NCBI GenBank assembly: GCA_964512635.1 | Contig: CAZEJB010000007.1 | Coordinates: forward strand, 1 to 64,000 | Reading direction: 5' to 3' | DNA: 64,000 nucleotides | DNA from: JADZFO01 sp964512635 | GTDB taxonomy: Bacteria > 4484-113 > JAFGCY01 | Shown here: positions 55,851 through 62,782 of the stretch, in pieces | Numbering within the stretch: position 1 is the stretch's first letter | Layout of the letters: the number at the start of each line of letters is the position of its first letter | Made by a program: the position numbers and the translations under genes | The notes under the pieces: model-generated | Database searches by the model: none | Told to the model about the DNA's origin: nothing | What the model saw: the letters and a program-made list of their open reading frames with translations, nothing else

Positions 55851-58295
55851 TTAGAGGTCCGCCAGTCCGGTCAGCTGAGCAATGATCGGGTGAGTACCCT
55901 CAGCGTTACCACCGACCCAGCGGCAGTTGCCGTCGCGGTCGAGCAGGACGTTGAAGGGGATGTAGCCGTCATAGCCCATCATGCTGTAAGCCGGGTTATG
56001 GATGTCCGTACCACCCTTGCTGTGGAACTGGTACACATAGTCCAGGTTGTTGGTCTGGAAGTAGGGCTTGATGTCCACGATCTCGTAAGGAGCCGGATCG
56101 GAGGAATAGGCGAACATCACGTAGTCGGCATCGCCAAAGTGCTCAGCGATATCATCCAGGCCAGGCAGCTCCGCCTTGCACGGACCGCACCACAGCTCCC
56201 AGCGGTTAACGAGGGCCACACGGCCGTTGACCCAGTCCTTAAACTGGCCAAAGCCGCTGGTGGTGTCAGTAACAGCGCCACCCTGGCTGAGCGGCTGCAG
56301 ATACTCAAGTCCATCCAGGCTGAAGTCAGGCATGATACCGCTTCCAGCAGGATCACCAACCGGACGATTGCCCGCGCCGCCGCGATCGGCAAACTCGGTC
56401 TTGATGCTCTCGTTGGTCAGGTAGATCTTGGTGGTAGCGCTGTCGTTCTGCGCGCCGAAGGTCGCGGAAGCGGTGATCGTCACAACCTGGGGCTGCGGGC
56501 TGCCGCTGGGCTTCCAGGTCACGCTGGGGCCGCTGCCGGTAAAGGAACCGATATTCGGGTTGGCGGACCAGTTAACCGAATCCGGAGTGGTGTTGCAGCT
56601 CACCGTCAGGGTCGTGGCAGGCTCGCTGCCGTCAACGTTATGGGTGGTCTTGGTGTTGGTGATGCCAGTAACGTCAAAGACGATGGCGGCGCTGGGAATG
56701 CTGGAAGCGTGAGTCGACTCCAGGCTCTCCAGGCTGCCGGCATTGTTAAAGGCGGTGACGTAATACTCGTAGGTCTCACCCTCAGTCAAGCCGTCGTTGT
56801 CATCGAAGAAATCGATGAAGGCGTTCACTGTCTGGCCAATCTTGGTGAAGGACGATTCGGCCGGGCCCTTACGATAAACGTAATAGCGGTTGGCCAGACC
56901 ATCGCTGGTGGTCGTCCAGGTCAGGTGAATGCTCAAGGCTCCGGCGCCAGGGGCGGCAGCCAGACCGGTGGGAGCGACCGGGAGGATGACCGGCGCGATG
57001 TACGGCGTGGCAGTAGCAACATTGCTGTAGACGCTGCTGTTCGCCGGGTTCTCACGGTCAATCGCCTGCAGACGGAAGTCGTAGTCGGCCTCAACGAAAG
57101 CAGGGTTGGTAATGCTGATACTGGTGGTCGGGCCGTCAGCGGTGGTACCAAAGACCACGTAGGCGGAATCCGCTTCTGAGCTCAGCTTCCACTCGATGTT
57201 GTAGAAGTCAACGTCATTGCTGGTGCTGCCGGTCCAGTTCAGAAGGATCGTGCGGTCGCCGATCGCTTCGCTGCCTTCAGCAGTAAGGTTGGTCGGCGGC
57301 AGCGGGGCGCCCGGATCAAAGACGATGGCCTCAGCCTCGTTGGACTTCGGGCCCGGATTGTCCATATCGTCATTGGACACAGGGGCAACCCAGAAGGAGG
57401 TCGCGCTGAAGTCCGCCAGATCGATCGGGACGTGGTAGATCATGGGCTTGTCAGACTCGCGGGTCTGCTCGCTGCGCGGGGCCCAGATGTCGCCACCCTC
57501 AGGAGAGCCGGTCTCGCTGGTGAACAGCATGTAACCGGTGATCTTGTGGCCAAAGTTCACGCCGATGGTGGTCAGGTCCTGTACGTTGATGGTGCCGTCG
57601 CCGGAACCGTCAACAATCCGCAGGATCGCCGGGTTGGCACCGGTGGCGACCTGCTGGCCGAAGCTGACACCGATCGGGGTCAGGTCCTGGGCGGAAACCA
57701 CGCCGTCGATGTTGTAGTCGCCGGCGTTCTTCTCGGTCCAGGTCAACTCATCACTGCCGCCGTTCTGCACCAGTTCCAGGTCGTCCACCGTGTTGGAGGC
57801 GCCGGAAGGAGTGGATGAGGCATTGCGCACGCCGCTGAAGGGCGTGTTGCGGAAGGTGATGGTCGCCAGCTGTCCACGACCGTCGGCAGGCTCAGCGCCC
57901 AGGCCATTAGCCTGGACAATGGAGACCGGGACGATGTCGGCCTGGTTGGTCAGGCTGAAGCTGAGGACCTCGTCCTCGGAGCCCAGGAAGGATCCCATCT
58001 CGACCTTCTCAGGGCTGAAGCGGCTGGAGTCATACTTCAGGTTGAACGCAACCGCGGACAGATCCAGCGCCTCCGTGGCTTCAATGGTCACCACGGTGGA
58101 GCTGCCCGTGTCCTTCACGGTCAGCGCAGGGCTGTAGGAGCCCAGACCGGTATCCTCGGTCTGAACCACGAATGCGGCGCCACGATCCTCAAACTCCGGC
58201 GCGAGATTGTCGCCGACGTTGGACGTGGAACACGCAAAGGCAAACAGAGCCAGTACTACGATCAGTACCAGCCCAAGCAGCTTGCGCATAGCCAT
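55851..58295 (-). CDS. lipoprotein with cohesin, dockerin, Fn3 repeats and a TlpA-type thioredoxin domain
   Basis: 814 aa from ATG 58295 (a GTG one codon earlier is possible). Lipobox FAC near residue 22. Domains: cohesin about 55-150 (TVVTIEATEALDLSAVAFNLKYD...GRGQLATITFR); dockerin about 193-250 (GDYNIDGVVSAQDLTPIGVSFG and GSGDGTINVQDLTTIGVNFG); two Fn3 domains about 335-530; a BIG-like domain about 545-630; TlpA/thioredoxin about 655-815 with WCGPC (Cys at about 704 and 707). Probably an envelope thiol-disulfide protein tethered by the lipid. A hairpin (58321-58343) lies in its leader. Confidence 0.9.
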   Translation of the reverse strand: MAMRKLLGLVLIVVLALFAFACSTSNVGDNLAPEFEDRGAAFVVQTEDTGLGSYSPALTVKDTGSSTVVTIEATEALDLSAVAFNLKYDSSRFSPEKVEMGSFLGSEDEVLSFSLTNQADIVPVSIVQANGLGAEPADGRGQLATITFRNTPFSGVRNASSTPSGASNTVDDLELVQNGGSDELTWTEKNAGDYNIDGVVSAQDLTPIGVSFGQQVATGANPAILRIVDGSGDGTINVQDLTTIGVNFGHKITGYMLFTSETGSPEGGDIWAPRSEQTRESDKPMIYHVPIDLADFSATSFWVAPVSNDDMDNPGPKSNEAEAIVFDPGAPLPPTNLTAEGSEAIGDRTILLNWTGSTSNDVDFYNIEWKLSSEADSAYVVFGTTADGPTTSISITNPAFVEADYDFRLQAIDRENPANSSVYSNVATATPYIAPVILPVAPTGLAAAPGAGALSIHLTWTTTSDGLANRYYVYRKGPAESSFTKIGQTVNAFIDFFDDNDGLTEGETYEYYVTAFNNAGSLESLESTHASSIPSAAIVFDVTGITNTKTTHNVDGSEPATTLTVSCNTTPDSVNWSANPNIGSFTGSGPSVTWKPSGSPQPQVVTITASATFGAQNDSATTKIYLTNESIKTEFADRGGAGNRPVGDPAGSGIMPDFSLDGLEYLQPLSQGGAVTDTTSGFGQFKDWVNGRVALVNRWELWCGPCKAELPGLDDIAEHFGDADYVMFAYSSDPAPYEIVDIKPYFQTNNLDYVYQFHSKGGTDIHNPAYSMMGYDGYIPFNVLLDRDGNCRWVGGNAEGTHPIIAQLTGLADL

Positions 58296-58320
58296 CACCT
58301 TTTCCTTTGGATTAGAAACG

Positions 58321-58343
58321 AGACCAAGCTTTAGGCTTGGTCC
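58321..58343 (-). promoter_or_regulatory. hairpin in the leader of the cohesin-TlpA gene
   Basis: GACCAAGC / GCTTGGTC 8-bp stem with loop CTAAA on the minus strand, about 25 nt before the start codon; TCGTTTC follows. It could be an attenuator, a processing site, or a weak terminator between the DUF6029 gene and this one. Confidence 0.5.
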
Positions 58344-58469
58344 TAGCCAATACTAAGGTACCACAAGGCAGTCATACTGACAAGGAATATTGCTTTAATG
58401 CAGTACGATTTTTTAGGCGGGTCTTAACTTTCCGTGACTGTTCAGCCCTTGATTCCGGCAAAAACAGGA

Positions 58470-60128
58470 TCAGAAACGCCGCGTGAAGTCTACCCGCAGG
58501 CCCTCGAACTCTGGCTCGAGCCGGCAAACACCTCCAGAGCACACGAAACCTGCCCGGCGGCTGCCGGTGATGATATCGATCTCAGTCAGCTCATCGGGAT
58601 GCAGCTTTAGCTCCCAGAGCTTCCAGGTGGACTTGTCGTCTGGTCCGCCAGTTCCGGTTTTTTCCCAGCGGTAGATCAGGTTGGCAAGGCTCATGTAGGC
58701 GAGCTCAGGCTCAATGATGTAATCTGTGTAACCAATGGAGTAGTTGTTATCCAGCCGCTCGTTTTCCAGGAACATAGTCCCTGTCCAGTCTTCGTTGAGT
58801 ATCTGGTTCAGCGTCATGCGGGTGATCTCATGATGCTGATCGAAATCAAGAACCTGCCAGTATTCGGCGATGTAAGAGAAGTCCTGGCCCCCGGGACTGT
58901 TATAGGTGGCAAAAAACTCGGAATAGGGCCGGCCACCAGCGTTGCTGTTGTCCTGACCGTAGCCAAAGTTGAAGAAGGATCCGTCGCCGATTGGGTTCCA
59001 GTTCATCGAGAATCCATAACCAAAATCATCGTTTGGGTCTGCCTGAGACTTCTCCTGCCAGCGGCGAACCGGAGGCAGTACTGCGAAGGGCTGAGTCAAA
59101 CCGCGATATTCCTTGTACTCACCGGTAAGCGCAAGACCCTTAATGCTGTAGTTGGCAGTCAGGTAGGTCCCATGCCCATCCTGGCCGCTCAAGTCAAACT
59201 GGTTGTTAGAGGCAAAATCGATGGCTGAACGCTGAAGGCGAACAGTTTCGCCATACACCTTGAACTTGCCAAATTTGACCTGGGCATCAAGGCCGGTCAG
59301 TTTGTAGTCCAGCATCTGAGGCATTGCAGGACTGTGTGCGCCGAATGGAATATCGAGGTTCACCAGGTAGGCTTCGACATCGACGTTATCTCCCACCGGA
59401 CTTTTCATCCTGACTGCATTTACCTTTGATGCAGCCGCTGCAGCGAGCTCCTTGCGAGAGCCGTAAAGGGCTTCAATCTCCGCATCACCGAGTTTCTGCT
59501 CGACCAGAACTCCTTCGACCTCGTTGTCGAACTCCAGGAAGCGCTCCTCAAACATGTTCAAGGCAAGTCCCCGGCCAAAGACCGTGCCATAACTTCCCAC
59601 AGTGGCCTTGCCGTCGTCCCAGCGGTAGCGGGCGCGGGCTTTACTGATGCGAAAAGGCTCGGTCTTATAGTTGAAAGCGTTGACGTCGGAAAGCCGAATG
59701 AAGGCATCATAATTCTCATAGGAGAGGTTCAGCTCGAATTCCTTCTCCCACTTCTCAGTGTCGCTGATCTCGTCTTTGCTGTATTTTCCGAAGACGCGGC
59801 CGCTGTAGCGCACTTCCTCGGGCTTCTCACGGCGCAGGTCGAAATCATGTTCCAGGGCTTCAGAAGCGGGGTAAGTGCCCTCATGAACGACCGTCTCGGG
59901 GAAGAACTTCTTGATGACGTCTTCTACGGTCTGGGCGGAGGTACCGGGCTCTGTAACTTCGCGCATGGCGTCGAAGGCCTCGTCAGAGCCGCTGATCACC
60001 AGCACCCCGTCTTCGGTATCTTCGGCGGCGAAGGCAGGGCTGAAGTTTAGTGCGCCAAAGGCCGCGCAGGCCACCAGGGCCGCGCAGGCGCCAAGCCAAA
60101 TTTTGCTGCAGCCCAGGGGCCGGGCCAT
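58470..60128 (-). CDS. outer-membrane barrel protein, DUF6029-like
   Basis: 552 aa from ATG 60128. Signal peptide (IWLGACAALVACAAFGALNFSPAFA). The middle shows alternating beta strands and the DUF6029-like segment GRGLALNMFEERFLEFDNEVEGVLVEQ; the C-terminus ends in an aromatic residue (VDFTRRF), as in outer-membrane barrels. In Bacteroidota, related genes lie with TlpA-type proteins, as here. Suggested role: porin or scaffold for an envelope redox or secretion unit. Family match is from memory of the motif, not a search. Confidence 0.65.
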   Translation of the reverse strand: MARPLGCSKIWLGACAALVACAAFGALNFSPAFAAEDTEDGVLVISGSDEAFDAMREVTEPGTSAQTVEDVIKKFFPETVVHEGTYPASEALEHDFDLRREKPEEVRYSGRVFGKYSKDEISDTEKWEKEFELNLSYENYDAFIRLSDVNAFNYKTEPFRISKARARYRWDDGKATVGSYGTVFGRGLALNMFEERFLEFDNEVEGVLVEQKLGDAEIEALYGSRKELAAAAASKVNAVRMKSPVGDNVDVEAYLVNLDIPFGAHSPAMPQMLDYKLTGLDAQVKFGKFKVYGETVRLQRSAIDFASNNQFDLSGQDGHGTYLTANYSIKGLALTGEYKEYRGLTQPFAVLPPVRRWQEKSQADPNDDFGYGFSMNWNPIGDGSFFNFGYGQDNSNAGGRPYSEFFATYNSPGGQDFSYIAEYWQVLDFDQHHEITRMTLNQILNEDWTGTMFLENERLDNNYSIGYTDYIIEPELAYMSLANLIYRWEKTGTGGPDDKSTWKLWELKLHPDELTEIDIITGSRRAGFVCSGGVCRLEPEFEGLRVDFTRRF

Positions 60129-60286
60129 CGCAGTCCAGTCCACAGTTGCTCCATCCCCACCGGGGCCGGGCCCCGCTTGCTTCCATCCTCGTCGCCGCCG
60201 GAGCGGCTCTCCGCTTGCCCCTCGGACCTGGCGCCGCGGATCTTGCACCAGCCGGGCGGCATCCCGCCGCCGCTTACATCTCTATT

Positions 60287-60829
60287 TTAGCTCTCGCCTT
60301 CGATCTCCACGGCCTCAACTTCCTCGCCCGCGAGAAACTTCTCGATGACGTCCTTCAGCTCCTCTTCCTGACCAGGCTTGTAGCCATAGTGCTGAAAGAG
60401 CAGGTTACGATCCTGGTCGATAACAAAGCTGGCCGGGCTGGCCTTGACGCCAAAGTCGCCGCTGACTTCGAGGTCAGTGTCGAGCAGCACGTCGAAGCTG
60501 TAGTCGTTGCTCTTGAAGAAGGGCTCGACCTGAGGCAGGGTCAGGCTGGTGTCACGGCTGATGATCACGAAAACCACGCCGTCATCCTTGTAATCGTCGT
60601 AATACTCCTGCAGGTGCGGAAGCAGCTCGTTGCAGGGCTTGCAGCCGACCTGCCAGAAATCGATGACCACCAGCTTGTGGTCCTCAAGCAGGCCCTTGAG
60701 GCTGACCTCGTCGCCGCTGAGGTTCTCCAGTTCAAAGTTTGACACGCCGGCTGCATGGGCTGCCAGGGGCAGTGTGAACAGCAGGGGGGCGGCCAGAATG
60801 ATGGCGGCCAGAGCGATCAGGTGGCGCAT
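60287..60829 (-). CDS. TlpA-family periplasmic thioredoxin-like protein
   Basis: 180 aa from ATG 60829 with GGAGGAA upstream. Signal peptide (LIALAAIILAAPLLFTLPLAAHAA), then a TlpA fold: KLVVIDFWQVGCKPCNELLPHLQEYY (redox CxxC), VVFVIISRDTS, FGVKASPASFVIDQDRNLLFQHYGY (cis-Pro loop in ASPASF). An acidic tail ends it. First gene of the TlpA / DUF6029 / cohesin-TlpA unit on the minus strand; TAAAAT lies 23 nt upstream. Confidence 0.92.
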   Translation of the reverse strand: MRHLIALAAIILAAPLLFTLPLAAHAAGVSNFELENLSGDEVSLKGLLEDHKLVVIDFWQVGCKPCNELLPHLQEYYDDYKDDGVVFVIISRDTSLTLPQVEPFFKSNDYSFDVLLDTDLEVSGDFGVKASPASFVIDQDRNLLFQHYGYKPGQEEELKDVIEKFLAGEEVEAVEIEGES

Positions 60830-60942
60830 GTGCTTCCTCCGAAGCCAGGATTTTAGCATTCGCTTTACATGAAACGAGCGCAGGCGAAGGCCACAGACAG
60901 GACAGCCTGCAAGCTACGGATGTTCATAGTAGAGTCGAAGCC

Positions 60943-61122
60943 GATGGCAAATGGCGAATGGCTAATGGCTAATGGCTAATGGAAAGGCAGAAGCGAGTGC
61001 TTGTTCAACATCGTGTATGCAGCGTCATGCTATAGTTTAGGCAACATGATATAGCACTGTATAAGGTAGGTGCTTTCTTTCTTTTCCTTTATTCTCGCCA
61101 TTCGCCATTAACCATTAGCCAT
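60943..61122. repeat. inverted heptamer arrays around a gene-less 110 bp
   Basis: Left 60943-60983 (AATGGCT units) and right 61096-61122 (CCATTAG / CCATTCG units) are inverted relatives. The right array supplies the TAA stop (61115-61117) of the DUF502 gene. The AT-rich spacer between them shows no gene. Confidence 0.75.
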
Positions 61123-61765
61123 CTTTTGCCTGGAGCCTGCCACCTATGATCTCCGGCGCGAGGCTGCCGAGGCTGAGCACAATCTTGGTCATCTCCTCGA
61201 CGCTGAGGTTGATGTCTTCCAGGTCTGCCTCCGGGATTAGCAGGTTCTGGCCGGTAGCCGGGACAGGCGTCGCTGGAAGGAACACCATGTAGTAGGGGCC
61301 GTCGGCCAGCTGCACCGGATCCGGCGAACTGAGGATACCGAGGCAGCGGGCGTTGGCCACCCGCACCAACACGACATTGCCCAGCGCGGCCGCCTGCTGG
61401 CCTTCCTTACGCGACAGCAGTCCGATGACCTGCTCGGCGGAAGTGTAGACCTTATTGATCAGCGGCACGCGCGCGACCATGCTGGTGATGAACGCGCCCA
61501 CACGTTTGCCGGTGATGCGCCGCGCAAGGTAACCGACGGCGCAGATCAGGATTATCGCGGCGGCGACAGTGATTGCGTAGTTAAGCGTCGGCGGGATGCC
61601 CCAGGCCTCGGAGAGCGCGTGCAACCCGCGGCCGAGCAGGGATTCCTCGCCAAACCAGTCGTTGAGCTTGCCCACCACAAAGCCGACCACGGCGATGGTG
61701 ATCAGGAGCGGCAGTATCGCCAGCACGCCGGCGATGAAGGTGGCGCTGAAACGGCGCAGGAGCAT
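61115..61765 (-). CDS. DUF502-family membrane protein
   Basis: 216 aa from ATG 61765 with GGAGG 7 nt upstream. Two membrane helices (FIAGVLAILPLLITIAVVGFVV and NYAITVAAAIILICAVGYLAR) and the DUF502 core VPLINKVYTSAEQVIGLLSRKEGQQAAALGNVVLVRVAN..GILSSPD and YYMVFLPATPVPATGQNLLIPEADLEDINLSVEEMTKIVLSLG. Function unknown; widespread in bacteria and plants. Confidence 0.92.
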   Translation of the reverse strand: MLLRRFSATFIAGVLAILPLLITIAVVGFVVGKLNDWFGEESLLGRGLHALSEAWGIPPTLNYAITVAAAIILICAVGYLARRITGKRVGAFITSMVARVPLINKVYTSAEQVIGLLSRKEGQQAAALGNVVLVRVANARCLGILSSPDPVQLADGPYYMVFLPATPVPATGQNLLIPEADLEDINLSVEEMTKIVLSLGSLAPEIIGGRLQAKDG

Positions 61766-61816
61766 GAGGTGGCCTCCGGTGCGGGCTGAAACCCGCGCTA
61801 TATTCAAGCAGCAGGT

Positions 61817-62761
61817 ATGGAGAGCTTCACCCTACAGCACGATGGCCGAGCACAACTCAGGTTCCCCGCGGGGTTTCCGGAGGAGCTGAAGGCGCTCGCC
61901 GAAGATCCATCAGTTGCATTTGCGAAATATCCTTATCATTTACGGCTTTTTGGACGAATACCTGTCTACACCATAGAGCATGCTCGTGAAGTTCTTCGCA
62001 CGCTGCTGGAAAAGTGCCCCCTAGTCGGGCAAACACTTTACTGTGTCAACTGCCTGACGCTACCTTCACGCGGCCTGTACCTTGAGTTCGAGCCGCTGGC
62101 CGAACTGCCCAACGCATCGCAGGATTTTCATTTGCAAGAAGATGACGAGTTTGCGCGAAGCACAGTGCAGGACGGCATCAACGTGCTCGCAACTCAGGAT
62201 GGCAAGGCGCGCGATCTTGACGAGCCGTGGGAGCACGCGGTGGTTGGAAGCGCACTGTTCCATTTATGTCTTCTGCCTACATTTTTGACCGGCCCGTCTG
62301 AGTTTGAAGGCGTGAGATTACTGACAAATGAACAAGCCATTGAGGAGCTGTTGCGGATTCAACTTGCCAAGGAGGAGGACTGGTTGTGTTCATACCAGCG
62401 GTTCTGGGTCTCAAAGAAATCAAAGAAGGTCGTGCGCTGGGAATGGAGCGCGATTGGTGACTATCATGCGATGGCACTTCCATTTGCGGAGGCTGCCCAC
62501 TACTCTATCCAGCAGGGAATCGACGCACTGAGAATACATGCCGCGGGGCAACCCGAAGATCAGATCAGCTACTATTTGCTAGACGTTCAACATGAGTCCT
62601 GGCGTAGCGTAGAGTCCGAGTTGGTGCTCAGGTGCATCGAGTCTGAGACTCGCTCGGAGCGACGTTCGCAACAAGCATCGCATTTCTTTGCTTGGGCAAT
62701 TCTTGGACTCTTGCTGCTTGGTCTTTACAAATTGGTTACTTGGATCTGGTCACTGTTCTAG
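61817..62761 (+). CDS. tail-anchored protein of unknown function
   Basis: 314 aa. A soluble region with no recognised motif (LYCVNCLTLPSRGLYLEFEPL; DDEFARSTVQDGINVLATQDGKARDL; FWVSKKSKKVVRWEWSAIGDYHA) and one C-terminal membrane helix (FFAWAILGLLLLGLYKLVTWIW). Clearly lower GC and different codon use than its neighbours, so recent acquisition is possible. TATATT lies 12 nt before the ATG. Confidence 0.6.
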   Translation: MESFTLQHDGRAQLRFPAGFPEELKALAEDPSVAFAKYPYHLRLFGRIPVYTIEHAREVLRTLLEKCPLVGQTLYCVNCLTLPSRGLYLEFEPLAELPNASQDFHLQEDDEFARSTVQDGINVLATQDGKARDLDEPWEHAVVGSALFHLCLLPTFLTGPSEFEGVRLLTNEQAIEELLRIQLAKEEDWLCSYQRFWVSKKSKKVVRWEWSAIGDYHAMALPFAEAAHYSIQQGIDALRIHAAGQPEDQISYYLLDVQHESWRSVESELVLRCIESETRSERRSQQASHFFAWAILGLLLLGLYKLVTWIWSLF

Positions 62762-62770
62762 TCATGGTCA

Positions 62771-62776
62771 TACAAT
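62771..62776 (+). promoter_or_regulatory. -10 box TACAAT of the hydantoinase gene
   Basis: TACAAT ends 6 nt before the proposed ATC start at 62783. An in-frame TGA lies at 62777-62779, so the coding frame cannot begin earlier. Confidence 0.5.
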
Positions 62777-62782
62777 TGAGTC

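Noticed and set aside
51825..58295. A cellulosome
   Set aside because: There are no glycoside hydrolases or carbohydrate-binding modules; the dockerin is on a protease and the cohesin is fused to a thioredoxin domain.
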